This document shows, in pieces, positions 1 to 10,940 of a stretch of 64,000 bases of DNA. A program made the translations under genes and the position numbers. Source of the stretch: Superficieibacter sp. 1612_C1 (GTDB lineage: Bacteria > Pseudomonadota > Gammaproteobacteria > Enterobacterales > Enterobacteriaceae); contig NZ_JADGMI010000002.1 of assembly GCF_015234305.1 (NCBI RefSeq), positions 744,001 through 808,000 on the forward strand. The letters are read 5' to 3'. Numbering within the stretch: position 1 is the first letter of the stretch; the number at the start of each line of letters is the position of its first letter. The notes beneath the pieces were generated by a model, which was given only the letters and a program-made list of their open reading frames with translations, searched no databases and was not told where the DNA came from.

Positions 1-1
1 C

Positions 2-364
2 AACGAGTTCGGTGTGGTGCAGGGGCTGGTCACGCCGCTGGACGTACTGGAAGCCATTGCCGGTGAGTTCCCGGATGCGGATGAAACACCGGAAATCATT
101 GGCGATGGTGAAGGCTGGCTGGTGAAAGGCGGAACCGATCTTCACGCGCTGCAACACGCGCTGGATCTGGATAACCTGGTTAACGATGAAGACGATATCG
201 CCACGGTCGCCGGTCTGGTGATCGCGGTTAATGGCCATATTCCCGCCGTGGGCGAGGTAATTGAACTGGCTCCGCTGCGGATCACTATCGTTAAAGCTAA
301 TGATTATCGCGTAGACCTGGTTCGCGTTGTTAAAGAACCTTCGGAACACGACGAAGAAGAGTAA
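2..364 (+). CDS. yoaE: YoaE C-terminal end (TerC/CBS/CorC-type membrane protein), 5' truncated by window
   Basis: Partial gene: the reading frame is open from base 2, so the start lies upstream. The visible 120 residues begin at the tail of a CBS-pair (NEFGVVQGLVTPLDVLEAI) and continue into an acidic transporter-associated CorC/HlyC domain, the known end of YoaE-type proteins (TerC membrane domain, CBS pair, CorC domain). The gene ends 3 bp from the end of the convergent pdeD, the E. coli arrangement. The transported ion is not known for the family; the call rests on domain type plus synteny. Confidence 0.85.
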   Translation, partial: NEFGVVQGLVTPLDVLEAIAGEFPDADETPEIIGDGEGWLVKGGTDLHALQHALDLDNLVNDEDDIATVAGLVIAVNGHIPAVGEVIELAPLRITIVKANDYRVDLVRVVKEPSEHDEEE

Positions 365-367
365 TCT

Positions 368-1960
368 TTAACGTAGCGGCATAATTGGATTTGGATGACG
401 ATCGTGCTGTGCTGGCGGAGAAGACCTTTCCGCCAGCCACTTCGGCAACTCGGCAAGAGGCATGGGCCGGGCATACAGATAGCCCTGCAACAATAGCACG
501 TTGTTCTGACGTAAATATGTGGCCTGCTGTTCCGTTTCTACTCCTTCCGCCACCAGCTCAATACGCAACCGTTGGCCAAGGGCAATAATAATATCCGTTA
601 CCGTCGAATTAACCGCATCGGTGCCAATCGCACCGGTGAACGACTTATCTATTTTCAGCACGTCGGGACGCAGTTTTTCCAGCCACGACAGTGAACTGTT
701 GCCAGTGCCGAAGTCATCTATCGCCAGTTTAACGCCCTTATGGTGCAGCTCGCGCACGAGACGGTAATCCACATCGTCCAGCGCGGCACGCTCGGTCAAC
801 TCCACGACCAGTTGTTGTGACGGATGCGCGCTAAACCAGTAGTGATTCAAATCCTTCAGCAGGATCCCGCGGCGCAGATGGCTGGCAGCCACATTAATAC
901 CAATATGAAACTCCGCCGGGAAGACGGCCAGATTGCGCACGGTTTCAGCAATGACGTACCGCGTCAGGGGAATAATTAAATTATGATCTTCAGCAATTGG
1001 AATAAAAACGTCCGGTGAAATCCAGCCCTGACGGGGATTATTCCAGCGCAGCAAAATTTCCACGCCGGTACACTCATTATTTCTGGTATTCAGTATCGGC
1101 TGGCAAAAAACCTCAAATTCTCGGGCGGCAATCCCCAGATTAATTTCCCAGGTAAAACTCATCCGTCCCGCCGTGGCAAGCCAGGCGATCCACGCCAGCA
1201 GGCTGCTGAGGATCAGCGCCAGCGGAAGCTGGCTGGGCAGATCGCGTAGCGCCAGTGCGGTGGCTCCGGGCGTGCTGACGTTGATGGTAAACGGGAAATG
1301 GGCCGACGCCAGACGGTAAAAGGGATGGTCCGGATCTTCCGGCAATCGATCGACTACGCCGAGACCCTCTATATAGTGACGGTCGCCTAACGTCAGGCTT
1401 AAGGCCGAGATGAGCGGGGCGCGTGGACTCAGGATCAGACTGCTCAGCAGCTCAATGTTTATACTTTCCATCACGCCGTCTTCGCCATCTGCCGAGACCG
1501 GATACCATTGCAGCATAATCGGCGAGCCTTTCAGCAAGGACTGATCGGTTGAGAGCAGTAATCGCGCCTCGCTGGCAGGCAGCGCGGGCTGTAGCTGATT
1601 AACCGGCGTGTCGCGGGTGCCGAAAATACTGGAACAGTACAGGATGCCGGATTTTACCAGCGCAATAGAGCGCACGGTTTGCAGTACCGCCGTTTTTTTG
1701 CGGATCAGCGGCTGCGCTTCATCACAGGGTAAACCCACCAGACGAATGATTTCTTCGCGGCCATCTTCGAGTGGCAGCAGGATTTTATCAAGCGTCGACA
1801 CGGCTTGCGTCGCCGCCTCGTGGATGCGTTCCTGATTTAGGCTACGCTGCGAAATAAATCGTATACCTAATGTCAGACTCAGCGTTACCAGCGCCACAAT
1901 GGCGCTGACTAAAAATCGTTTACGCTGGTAATTGACGATAATCCGCTGCGCTGTCTGCAT
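368..1960 (-). CDS. pdeD: Cyclic-di-GMP phosphodiesterase, CSS-motif and EAL domains
   Basis: A 530-residue protein with an N-terminal membrane segment (about residues 18-36), a periplasmic CSS domain (VGLPCDEA, then YCSS) and a second membrane segment near residue 250. The C-terminal EAL domain follows. Active-site motifs are visible: the EAL box read as EIL in GVEILLRW, INVAASHL, VVELTER, AIDDFGTGNSSL, KIDKSF, AEGVET and QGYLYARP. Family knowledge: it hydrolyses c-di-GMP to pGpG, and the CSS cysteines couple activity to periplasmic redox state. Length and position match E. coli PdeD (YoaD). The start has no strong ribosome site. Confidence 0.9.
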   Translation of the reverse strand: MQTAQRIIVNYQRKRFLVSAIVALVTLSLTLGIRFISQRSLNQERIHEAATQAVSTLDKILLPLEDGREEIIRLVGLPCDEAQPLIRKKTAVLQTVRSIALVKSGILYCSSIFGTRDTPVNQLQPALPASEARLLLSTDQSLLKGSPIMLQWYPVSADGEDGVMESINIELLSSLILSPRAPLISALSLTLGDRHYIEGLGVVDRLPEDPDHPFYRLASAHFPFTINVSTPGATALALRDLPSQLPLALILSSLLAWIAWLATAGRMSFTWEINLGIAAREFEVFCQPILNTRNNECTGVEILLRWNNPRQGWISPDVFIPIAEDHNLIIPLTRYVIAETVRNLAVFPAEFHIGINVAASHLRRGILLKDLNHYWFSAHPSQQLVVELTERAALDDVDYRLVRELHHKGVKLAIDDFGTGNSSLSWLEKLRPDVLKIDKSFTGAIGTDAVNSTVTDIIIALGQRLRIELVAEGVETEQQATYLRQNNVLLLQGYLYARPMPLAELPKWLAERSSPPAQHDRHPNPIMPLR

Positions 1961-2064
1961 AGTTGGTTTTGATCATTCTCGCGTAACTGGCGACGGTGCC
2001 AGCGGTACCTTTAACTAAAATTGTAGTGCGGAAAGGCTAATGCGACGAGAAAATAGCGTGCAGT

Positions 2065-2088
2065 TTGCCCACCTGTAAAGGTGGGCAA
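2065..2088 (-). terminator. Stem-loop downstream of sdaA
   Basis: A perfect 10-bp stem, TTGCCCACCT / AGGTGGGCAA, with a four-base loop lies 9 bp beyond the sdaA stop. No clear U-tract follows on the sdaA strand, so it may be a 3'-end stabiliser rather than a full intrinsic terminator. Confidence 0.6.
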
Positions 2089-2097
2089 CGAAAGGTT

Positions 2098-3462
2098 TTA
2101 ATCACACTGGACTTTGATCGCCAGGCCACCGCGTGACGTTTCGCGGTATTTAGCGTTCATATCTTTGCCCGTTTCGTACATCGTCTCAATGACCTTATCA
2201 AGCGAAACGCGCGGCTCGCTGGTGCGGCGCATGGCCATCCTTGCTGAGTTAATCGCCTTAACCGAGGCGATAGCATTACGCTCAATGCACGGTACCTGAA
2301 CCTGGCCGGCAACCGGATCGCAGGTTAAGCCGAGGTTATGCTCCATGCCAATCTCTGCTGCAACGCACACCTGCTCAGGGCTTGCGCCCAGCAACTCCGC
2401 CAGACCCGCCGCGGCCATTGAGCAGGCGACGCCCACTTCACCCTGGCAACCCACTTCAGCGCCGGAAATAGAGGCATTCATTTTATACAGCGCGCCGATG
2501 GCTCCTGCGGCGAGGAAGTAGCGAATATAGATCTCCGGGCTGACCGACTCGATAAAATGATCGTAATACGCCAGCACCGCGGGCACGATACCGCACGCAC
2601 CGTTGGTCGGCGCGGTGACGACACGCCCGCCTGCGGCATTTTCTTCATTCACTGCCAGCGCAAACATGTTTACCCAGTCAATAACGATCATTGGATCGTT
2701 AGACAGCTTGTCGCTGGACACCAGCATCCGGCGCAGGGCAGGCGCACGACGCGGCACGCGCAGCGGACCCGGCAGCACGCCTTCGGTATTCAGACCGCGA
2801 TCGATACAGGCGCGCATCGTCTGCCAGACGTCGGCAAAATAGTCTTCGATCTCTTTTTTACTGTGCAGCGCCAGTTCGTTCTGCATCACCATTCCGGAAA
2901 GCGACAGACCGGTCTCTTTGCAGTAGCCCAGCATCTCTTTTGCCGATTTGAATGGATACGGTACGCTAACGTCGCTGCTGGCATCCTGACCAAAATGCTC
3001 TTCATCAACGATAAAACCACCGCCGATGGAATAATAGGTTTTGCTGTAAATAACCTTATCGCCGTTCCATGCATGAATTTGCATGCCGTTCTCATGCAGC
3101 GACAGATTTTCGCTGCGAAAATGCATCCCGTCATTAGCGGGGAAATCCACCTCATGCGCCCCCTGAGCCAGCAGCAGGCGGCCGCGCGTTTCGACATCGC
3201 GTATAAACGCCGGAATACTGTCAATATCGACGGTGGCAGGCAGATTACCCGCCAGCCCCATAATAATGGCGACATCAGTATGGTGACCTTTACCGGTCAA
3301 CGACAGCGAGCCGTAGACATCGACGGTCAGGCGAGTGACGCTTGTCAGCAGATCTTTTTCGACCAGATCATCGACGAACTGTTTACCGGCCTTCATTGGC
3401 CCTACAGTGTGGGAAGATGAGGGGCCAATCCCCACCTTAAACATGTCGAATAGACTAATCAC
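2098..3462 (-). CDS. sdaA: L-serine dehydratase 1 (4Fe-4S)
   Basis: A 454-residue cytoplasmic enzyme that deaminates L-serine to pyruvate and ammonia. The N-terminus (SLFDMFKVGIGPSSSHTVGPM) is the serine dehydratase beta signature. Cysteines of the oxygen-labile [4Fe-4S] cluster appear in NGACGIVPA, GCQGEVGVACSMA and LTCDPVAG. The start is GTG, preceded by AGGAG, as in E. coli. The product has the full E. coli length. A 160-bp upstream region without genes separates it from nudL and should hold its promoter. Confidence 0.97.
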   Translation of the reverse strand: MISLFDMFKVGIGPSSSHTVGPMKAGKQFVDDLVEKDLLTSVTRLTVDVYGSLSLTGKGHHTDVAIIMGLAGNLPATVDIDSIPAFIRDVETRGRLLLAQGAHEVDFPANDGMHFRSENLSLHENGMQIHAWNGDKVIYSKTYYSIGGGFIVDEEHFGQDASSDVSVPYPFKSAKEMLGYCKETGLSLSGMVMQNELALHSKKEIEDYFADVWQTMRACIDRGLNTEGVLPGPLRVPRRAPALRRMLVSSDKLSNDPMIVIDWVNMFALAVNEENAAGGRVVTAPTNGACGIVPAVLAYYDHFIESVSPEIYIRYFLAAGAIGALYKMNASISGAEVGCQGEVGVACSMAAAGLAELLGASPEQVCVAAEIGMEHNLGLTCDPVAGQVQVPCIERNAIASVKAINSARMAMRRTSEPRVSLDKVIETMYETGKDMNAKYRETSRGGLAIKVQCD

Positions 3463-3624
3463 GGTATGTACTCCTGACAGGGTTACTGGTTCTCAGTAAC
3501 GATGTAAAAATTGGGCTTAGTGTAAGAGGGAACGGCAATTTCAGCCCGACTATTCACATGAATTAAACTAATGAGTAACCACTGATTTACTAATGAGTGC
3601 AGCCCCCCGCTACCACAACTATAG

Positions 3625-4203
3625 TCAGGGTTTGAGTCCCACTTGTAGCGCCAGCTCACGAATAATGCCTGCGGTCATGCCCCAGACAAAATAGTGCTGA
3701 TACCAGGAGAGCCAGACGCGGTGCGAATTACCGCGCCGGTGGATATCAAGAGGATGGTAACGGCCCAGCCGCAGGGCTTCCGCCAGCGGCATTTCAAACA
3801 CGGCGGCAACCTCGTCTTCACTCGCGTGCCACGGAAGATCGGGTGGAATGATGCCGACCACCGGCGTGACCTGAAACCCGGTAACGCTATCGACGGGCGG
3901 TAACACCCCGATCACCTCGACCACATCAGGCGGAATGGCGACTTCCTCCTGCGCTTCACGCAGTGCGGCAGCAATCAGAGAGGCATCGCTGGCATCCACC
4001 GCGCCGCCGGGAAAAGCCACCTGTCCGGCATGTTTGCGCAGGTGAGGGGATCGCTGCGTCAATAATAGTCCCGGCTGCTCCCGGCGAACGACGGGGATCA
4101 ACACTGCCGCCTGACGGCTGTTAAGCGTGCCGCGACCGGGCTGGGGGCGTAAGAGCTGAAAGCGCGACAGAAAATCATCAAGAGTCAGATTGGGAACATC
4201 CAC
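3625..4203 (-). CDS. nudL: Nudix hydrolase, CoA pyrophosphatase type
   Basis: A 192-residue Nudix protein of the UPF0035 CoA-pyrophosphatase group. The Nudix box region reads GGAVDASD...[11 protein letters not shown], preceded by the group signature [13 protein letters not shown]. It starts with GTG 3 bp after the pabB stop, so the two are co-transcribed. Length and context match E. coli NudL (YeaB). It probably hydrolyses CoA or other nucleoside diphosphate derivatives; the true substrate is not shown by sequence. Confidence 0.92.
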   Translation of the reverse strand: MDVPNLTLDDFLSRFQLLRPQPGRGTLNSRQAAVLIPVVRREQPGLLLTQRSPHLRKHAGQVAFPGGAVDASDASLIAAALREAQEEVAIPPDVVEVIGVLPPVDSVTGFQVTPVVGIIPPDLPWHASEDEVAAVFEMPLAEALRLGRYHPLDIHRRGNSHRVWLSWYQHYFVWGMTAGIIRELALQVGLKP

Positions 4204-4206
4204 GGA

Positions 4207-5568
<1,362 letters not shown>

Positions 5569-5651
5569 CGTACCTGACTCTTTGCTGTCCTGCTGGCTAT
5601 ACGCCGGGCAGCATGAAATAATAAGCGCCAATAATGTAGCAGGAGTATGTC

Positions 5652-5831
5652 ATGTTTGCAGGTTTACCTTCGCTCAGCCATGAGCAGCAACAGAAAGCGG
5701 TCGAGCGTATCCAGGAACTGATGGCGCAGGGCATGAGCAGCGGTCAGGCCATTTCACAGGTGGCGAACGAACTGCGTGCAACGCACACCGGCGAGCGGAT
5801 CGTCGCGCGCTTTGAGGATGAAGACGAGTAA
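5652..5831 (+). CDS. yoaH: UPF0181 protein YoaH
   Basis: A 59-residue protein beginning [20 protein letters not shown] and ending in an acidic tail, FEDEDE. This is the UPF0181/YoaH family, of unknown function, and the length equals E. coli YoaH. AGGAG precedes the ATG by 7 bases. It is divergent from pabB and lies 16 bp before the SUKH-fusion gene, with which it could form an operon not found in E. coli. Confidence 0.9.
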
Positions 5832-5847
5832 TTCACAGAGGAAGCGT

Positions 5848-6909
5848 ATGTCTGCCGCTGCTTTACCCGATGCCGTCCGCGCGTTTCTTGATACTGCTTT
5901 GACGCCCGACGAGATGACGCTGCCTTTTCACTACTCAACGCCTGAGCGGTGGGCGGAGCAGCAGCGTGGTTTTCGCGTGCACGGCATTACGGGAGAGGAC
6001 CTGACTGCCAGCCGCGCGGGAGAGTGGCAACCCGGATGGTATGTCATCGCGCTTAACGGTTTTGACGATCCTTTTTTTATCGATATCAGTGAGTCCGCTC
6101 AGGGCTTCCCGGTCTATTATGCGCCACACGGCGCGGGGCGCTGGAGTGCCGAACGCATCGCGCCGACGCTTGCCAGCTTTAGCGAGCGGCTGCTGGCCCT
6201 GCGCGATGCGGCCGACGATGACGCCGCGTTTTTGCATTACCTCGATACACTTCCCGAAGCGCAGTCGCCGTTCTGGTCCGACGTCCGCAGCGAAAGGCTG
6301 GCGCGTGAAGAGGAAGAAGACCACTCCACGCCACCCGATCCGGCGGCGTGGCAGCAGGGGCGTCTTATTATTACCGCGCCAGGCCCGCAAAAACTTAAGG
6401 TTATTCATCTCCTGCGCAAAACGCTGAACCTTTCCCTCTCTGAGGTGATGGCGTTTGTCGCCCAACCGCCAATCGTTGCCGGTGAGGATTTTCATATCCG
6501 TCTGCGCCCGCTGGAAGAGGCGCTTGCCGCACTCGGCGCGAGCGTGGAATTTCAGCCCGACGGTCCGCGCCTGAAAACCTTTCAGCTTGATGCATTCTTT
6601 ACTCTGGAAGAACTGATCGACTGCGTTAAAGGCGGGCAGGAAACGGACATTGACTACGATATTTATTCTGCCAGCGACGAGCCTTTTCAGGCGGGCGCGC
6701 AGGTTTATATAGCCTGCCCTGAAACGGGAGAGGACGATCCGCTGCCCTTTCAGGTTAACGGCGTTACGCTGCATTATGCCTATGCCGGGGATCAGTTTCG
6801 CAGCGTAGTGGAATTAGCCGTTGAGCAAAAGCCAGCGGCAAGTTCAGGTGAAATTATCAGGGCGCTGAACCACTACAGCGAATATGATGATTTTCTGGAT
6901 ATGGAATGA
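5848..6909 (+). CDS. SUKH (SMI1/KNR4-like) protein fused to an L7/L12 C-terminal-like domain
   Basis: A 353-residue protein inserted between yoaH and yoaB, absent there in E. coli. Residues 1-140 look like a SUKH/SMI1-KNR4 fold (GWYVIALNGFDDPFFIDIS is the characteristic core). Residues 172-236 closely resemble the ribosomal protein L7/L12 C-terminal domain (KLKVIHLLRKTLNLSLSEV, then LEEALAALGASVEF). Residues 246-353 form an acidic third domain, possibly of the DUF7716 type. The start at 5848 follows AGAGGAAG. SUKH proteins are often toxin-immunity proteins, but no toxin gene is adjacent, so the function is unknown. The three-domain reading is by eye. Confidence 0.75.
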   Translation: MSAAALPDAVRAFLDTALTPDEMTLPFHYSTPERWAEQQRGFRVHGITGEDLTASRAGEWQPGWYVIALNGFDDPFFIDISESAQGFPVYYAPHGAGRWSAERIAPTLASFSERLLALRDAADDDAAFLHYLDTLPEAQSPFWSDVRSERLAREEEEDHSTPPDPAAWQQGRLIITAPGPQKLKVIHLLRKTLNLSLSEVMAFVAQPPIVAGEDFHIRLRPLEEALAALGASVEFQPDGPRLKTFQLDAFFTLEELIDCVKGGQETDIDYDIYSASDEPFQAGAQVYIACPETGEDDPLPFQVNGVTLHYAYAGDQFRSVVELAVEQKPAASSGEIIRALNHYSEYDDFLDME

Positions 6910-6971
6910 GGGTTGTTCCGGTTTATTAGTTCGCTGTCATAGCAGCAGACGCTGCTATGACAGAAGCAGCA

Positions 6972-7316
6972 TTACACCGCCGCAATAATCTTAATCTCAA
7001 CCTTATACTGTGGCTTCATCAGCGTCGCCTGTACGGTACAGCGCACCGGGGCATGGCCTGCCACTACCCATGCGTCCCACGCTTTATTCATCGCTGCGAA
7101 ATCATCGGCATTAGCGAGAAAAATCGTAGCATCCAGAATTTTAGTCTTATCGCTGCCTTGCTTCACCAGCACCGCATCAATCTGCGCCAGCGTGTTGGCC
7201 GTTTGCTCGAAGGCATCGGCATCAAGATTTTCCGGTACGCCGGTGTAGTACAGCGTCTGATTATGGATAACGACATCAGACCAGCGGGCTTCGGCGTCGA
7301 TACGGGTAATGGTCAT
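6972..7316 (-). CDS. yoaB: RidA-family protein YoaB
   Basis: A 114-residue RidA/YjgF/UK114 family protein. It has the family pattern of a short beta-rich N-terminus, NTLAQIDAVLVKQGSDKTKILDATIFL, and a C-terminal APVRCTVQATL carrying the conserved arginine that binds carboxylates. GGAAAATCCC before the ATG acts as ribosome site. Family members hydrolyse reactive enamines/imines; the specific role of YoaB is not established. It is divergent from yoaA. Confidence 0.9.
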   Translation of the reverse strand: MTITRIDAEARWSDVVIHNQTLYYTGVPENLDADAFEQTANTLAQIDAVLVKQGSDKTKILDATIFLANADDFAAMNKAWDAWVVAGHAPVRCTVQATLMKPQYKVEIKIIAAV

Positions 7317-7446
7317 GGGATTTTCCTTTTTAAATTCTCATAGATAGTGCTTAAGACTGCCATATTGTCTGCGTTTCGTCATCTCTTCGGCTGGCTAAAG
7401 CGGCTGTGCCCTGACATAATCACTGGCGATTTAACCAGGGGGTAGC

Positions 7447-9357
7447 GTGACGGACGATTTTGCAACAGACGGCCAGTTAGCCAAAGCCATACCGGGCTTT
7501 AAGCCGCGAGAACCACAGCGCCAGATGGCGGTGGCGGTGACGGAGGCGATTGAGAAAACGCAGCCGCTGGTGGTGGAGGCGGGGACCGGGACCGGGAAAA
7601 CCTACGCTTATCTTGCGCCTGCCTTGCGCGCGGGGAAAAAAGTCATCATCTCCACCGGCTCAAAAGCGTTGCAGGATCAGCTCTACAGTCGCGATCTGCC
7701 TACCGTTTCGAAAGCGCTGGAATTTACCGGCAGGCTGGCGCTGCTGAAAGGGCGCTCTAACTATTTATGTCTCGAACGTCTGGAGCAGCAGGCGCTGGCA
7801 GGCGGTGACCTGCCGGTACAGACGCTCAGCGACGTGATCCTCCTGCGCTCGTGGGCTAACAATACCATTGACGGCGATATCAGCACCTGCGCCAGCGTGG
7901 CGGAAGATTCCCAGGCCTGGCCGCTGGTCACCAGCACCAACGACAACTGTCTGGGCAGCGACTGTCCGCTCTATAAAGACTGTTTTGTGGTGAAGGCGCG
8001 TAAGAAAGCGATGGATGCTGATGTGGTGGTGGTGAACCACCATCTTTTCCTCGCCGATATGGTGGTTAAAGACAGCGGCTTCGGTGAGTTGATCCCCGAG
8101 GCGGATGTGATGATCTTCGACGAAGCCCACCAGCTTCCGGATATCGCCAGTCAGTATTTTGGGCAGTCGCTCTCCAGCCGTCAGCTGTTGGATCTGGCGA
8201 AGGACATCAGCATCGCCTACCGGACCGAAGTTAAAGATACTCAACAGCTGCAAAAATGCGCCGACCGGCTGGCGCAAAGCGCGCAGGATTTTCGTCTGCA
8301 ACTGGGCGAGCCTGGCTATCGCGGCAACCTGCGTGAGCTTTTAGCGGATGCCAATATCCAGCGCGCATTGCTGCTGCTGGATGATGCACTCGAACTGTGT
8401 TACGACGTGGCGAAACTCTCGCTGGGCCGCTCGGCCCTGCTGGATGCCGCCTTTGAACGCGCCACGCTGTACCGCGCCCGGCTAAAACGTCTTAAAGAGA
8501 TTAACCAGCCAGGCTACAGCTACTGGTATGAATGTAACTCGCGCCATTTTACCCTCGCGCTCACCCCGCTGACGGTGGCGGACAAATTCAAAGAAGTGAT
8601 GGCGCAGAAGCCCGGCAGCTGGATTTTTACCTCTGCCACGCTGTCGGTAAACGACGACCTTCACCATTTTACCTCCCGTCTCGGCATTGATGAGGCCCAT
8701 TCGCTACTACTGCCAAGCCCGTTTGACTACGCGAATCAGGCCCTGCTGTGCGTACCGCGTAATTTACCCACTGCCAACCAGCCCGGCGCAGCGCGTCAAC
8801 TGGCGGCGATGCTCAAACCAATGATTGAAGCCAACAACGGTCGCTGCTTTATGCTCTGTACCTCGCACGCCATGATGCGCGATCTGGCCGAGCAGTTCCG
8901 CGCCACCATGACGCTGCCGGTTTTGCTTCAGGGTGAAACCAGCAAGGGGCAACTTTTGCAGCAGTTCGTCAGCGCCGGAAACGCGTTGCTGGTAGCCACC
9001 AGCAGTTTCTGGGAAGGCGTGGACGTGCGCGGCGACACGCTGTCGCTGGTGATTATCGATAAACTGCCGTTTACCTCGCCGGAAGATCCGCTGTTAAAAG
9101 CGCGAATGGAAGATTGCCGTCTGCGCGGTGGCGATCCGTTTGATGAGGTCCAGCTTCCGGACGCGGTGATCACCCTCAAGCAGGGCGTGGGGCGTCTGAT
9201 CCGCGACGTCGACGATCGCGGCGTGCTGGTGATCTGCGACAACCGCCTGGTGATGCGTCCCTACGGCGCGGTTTTTCTCGCCAGCCTGCCGCCGACGCCG
9301 CGTACCCGCGACATTAGCCGCGCCGTGCGTTTTCTGGCCGTTCCGCCAGCGCGGTAA
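7447..9357 (+). CDS. yoaA: ATP-dependent DNA helicase YoaA (DinG/XPD-like)
   Basis: A 636-residue superfamily-2 helicase, exactly the E. coli length. Walker A reads VEAGTGTGKTYAY, and the DEAH box is in MIFDEAHQL. The cysteines of an Fe-S cluster are in NYLCLERL and NCLGSDCPLYKDCF. The last motif is QGVGRLIRDVDDRG. The start is GTG preceded by AGGGGG. Known role: YoaA associates with HolC (Pol III chi) and helps repair damaged forks. Confidence 0.95.
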   Translation: MTDDFATDGQLAKAIPGFKPREPQRQMAVAVTEAIEKTQPLVVEAGTGTGKTYAYLAPALRAGKKVIISTGSKALQDQLYSRDLPTVSKALEFTGRLALLKGRSNYLCLERLEQQALAGGDLPVQTLSDVILLRSWANNTIDGDISTCASVAEDSQAWPLVTSTNDNCLGSDCPLYKDCFVVKARKKAMDADVVVVNHHLFLADMVVKDSGFGELIPEADVMIFDEAHQLPDIASQYFGQSLSSRQLLDLAKDISIAYRTEVKDTQQLQKCADRLAQSAQDFRLQLGEPGYRGNLRELLADANIQRALLLLDDALELCYDVAKLSLGRSALLDAAFERATLYRARLKRLKEINQPGYSYWYECNSRHFTLALTPLTVADKFKEVMAQKPGSWIFTSATLSVNDDLHHFTSRLGIDEAHSLLLPSPFDYANQALLCVPRNLPTANQPGAARQLAAMLKPMIEANNGRCFMLCTSHAMMRDLAEQFRATMTLPVLLQGETSKGQLLQQFVSAGNALLVATSSFWEGVDVRGDTLSLVIIDKLPFTSPEDPLLKARMEDCRLRGGDPFDEVQLPDAVITLKQGVGRLIRDVDDRGVLVICDNRLVMRPYGAVFLASLPPTPRTRDISRAVRFLAVPPAR

Positions 9358-9420
9358 TTCACGCGCGGCTGTGATAAAATAAGCCCAATTTACTGATCTG
9401 GAGTGTAAGACGCGATCCCC

Positions 9421-10116
9421 ATGCGAATTCTGGCTATTGATACCGCCACCGAGGCTTGTTCCGTTGCCCTGTGGAATGACGGTAAAACCGGTGCTCATTT
9501 TGAACTGTGTCCGCGAGAACATACCCAACGTATTTTGCCCTTAGTGCAGCAGCAACTGAGCGACGGCGGCGTCACGCTGGCGGATCTCGACGCGCTGGCG
9601 TTTGGGCGCGGGCCGGGTAGCTTTACCGGCGTGCGTATTGGCATTGGTATCGCACAAGGGCTGGCGCTGGGTGCCGACCTGCCGATGATCGGCGTCTCGA
9701 CGTTAATGACGATGGCGCAGGGAGCCTGGCGCAAAACCGGGGCCATTCGCGTGCTGGCAGCCATTGATGCCCGGATGGGCGAGGTCTACTGGGCGGAATA
9801 TCAGCGCGATGAAGAGGGCGTCTGGCACGGCGAAGAGACCGAATCCGTTCTCAAACCAGAAGCGGTTAACGCGCGATTGAAAAACCTGAGCGGTAACTGG
9901 GCTACCGTAGGCACTGGCTGGCCTGCATGGCCTGATTTAGCTCAGGATAGCGGGCTGACGCTGACCGATGGCGAGATCCTGCTGCCGGCTGCCGAAGATA
10001 TGCTGCCGCTGGCCTGTCAGCGACTGGCTCGTCAGCAAACCGTCGCGGTGGAAGCGGCGGAACCGATCTATTTACGTAATGAAGTCGCATGGAAGAAACT
10101 TCCTGGCCGGGAATGA
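9421..10116 (+). CDS. tsaB: tRNA threonylcarbamoyladenosine biosynthesis protein TsaB
   Basis: A 231-residue ASKHA-fold protein. The N-terminus [15 protein letters not shown] and the segment [22 protein letters not shown] are the TsaB/YeaZ signatures. It partners TsaD and TsaE to make t6A at position 37 of ANN-decoding tRNAs and is normally essential. It sits 60 bp after yoaA and 37 bp before yeaY, the E. coli arrangement, with GGAG 20 bases before the ATG. Confidence 0.96.
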   Translation: MRILAIDTATEACSVALWNDGKTGAHFELCPREHTQRILPLVQQQLSDGGVTLADLDALAFGRGPGSFTGVRIGIGIAQGLALGADLPMIGVSTLMTMAQGAWRKTGAIRVLAAIDARMGEVYWAEYQRDEEGVWHGEETESVLKPEAVNARLKNLSGNWATVGTGWPAWPDLAQDSGLTLTDGEILLPAAEDMLPLACQRLARQQTVAVEAAEPIYLRNEVAWKKLPGRE

Positions 10117-10153
10117 ATCTCAGTAACAGAGACTCAGTAAAAGAGGTTGTATC

Positions 10154-10735
10154 ATGGCGGTTCAAAAACAGATTGTACGCTGGATAGCCGCGGGTGCGCT
10201 GACCATGGCATTAAGCGGATGTGTCACTATTCCTGATGCCATTAAAGGCTCCAGTCCCACTCCACAGCAGGATCTGGTTCGGGTAATGAATGCGCCACAG
10301 CTTTACGTGGGCCAGGAGGCACGCTTCGGCGGGAAAGTCGTCGGTATTGAAAACCAGCAGGGCAAAACCCGGCTGGAAATTGCGACGGTTTCACTGGATG
10401 ACGGCGCGCGTCCGGTGCTGGGTGAGCCTTCTCGTGGCCGGATTTACGCGGACGTCAGCGGTTTTCTCGACCCGGTCGATTTCCGCAACCAGCTTGTTAC
10501 CGTCGTAGGACCGATTACCGGCACGGCAGAAGGTAAGGTCGGCAACACGCCTTACAAATTTATGGTCATGCAGGTTAACGGTTACAAACGCTGGCGGGTG
10601 ACGCAGCAGGTTATGCTGCCGCCGCAGCCGATTGATCCCTGGTTCTGGGGACCGGGGCCGCACCCGTGGGGGTGGGGCTATGGCGGTTGGTATAACCCTG
10701 GCCCTGCGCAGGTACAGAGCGTGGTTACCGAGTAA
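10154..10735 (+). CDS. yeaY: Slp-family outer membrane lipoprotein YeaY
   Basis: A 193-residue lipoprotein of the Slp family. The signal peptide ends in a lipobox (TMALSGC, cysteine at about residue 23), followed by the Slp core [18 protein letters not shown]. The C-terminus is Pro/Gly/Trp-rich ([18 protein letters not shown]), longer and more aromatic than in Slp itself. GTTG precedes the start. It is closed by a strong terminator. Molecular function of the family is unknown; Slp is starvation-induced in E. coli. Confidence 0.9.
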   Translation: MAVQKQIVRWIAAGALTMALSGCVTIPDAIKGSSPTPQQDLVRVMNAPQLYVGQEARFGGKVVGIENQQGKTRLEIATVSLDDGARPVLGEPSRGRIYADVSGFLDPVDFRNQLVTVVGPITGTAEGKVGNTPYKFMVMQVNGYKRWRVTQQVMLPPQPIDPWFWGPGPHPWGWGYGGWYNPGPAQVQSVVTE

Positions 10736-10753
10736 CTCACTGTAATATAAAGC

Positions 10754-10787
10754 AAAGAAGCAGCGGCCGGTCCGCTGCTTCTTTATG
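10754..10787 (+). terminator. Intrinsic terminator after yeaY
   Basis: A 13-bp perfect stem, AAAGAAGCAGCGG / CCGCTGCTTCTTT, with a 5-base loop and terminal T-run. The A-run on the 5' arm would make it work in either direction. Confidence 0.85.
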
Positions 10788-10852
10788 CTTAACCTGAACA
10801 ATAAAAATAAATAGTGACGCGCTTCGCAACCTGAATTCTGGTTGATTAATAA

Positions 10853-10869
10853 ACTGGTACGCTGAGTTA
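10853..10869 (+). promoter_or_regulatory. FadR-like operator upstream of fadD
   Basis: ACTGGTACGCTGAGTTA resembles the FadR operator consensus (CTGGTnnGACCAG-like, with a degenerate right half as in E. coli fadD). It lies about 70 bp before the fadD TTG start. In E. coli, FadR represses fadD until long-chain acyl-CoA accumulates. Match judged by eye. Confidence 0.6.
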
Positions 10870-10940
10870 ATATAATGTTAACGGCTTGTTTATTATCTGG
10901 GGTTGTGATGACGACAAATTCTGGTTTTAGAGGTGATGCA

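Noticed and set aside
2557-3420. A 287-codon plus-strand frame opposite sdaA
   Set aside because: Antisense shadow of sdaA, no ribosome site, no family.
5935-6774. A 279-codon minus-strand frame opposite the SUKH gene
   Set aside because: The plus-strand frame has recognisable domains; the antisense product is basic and featureless.
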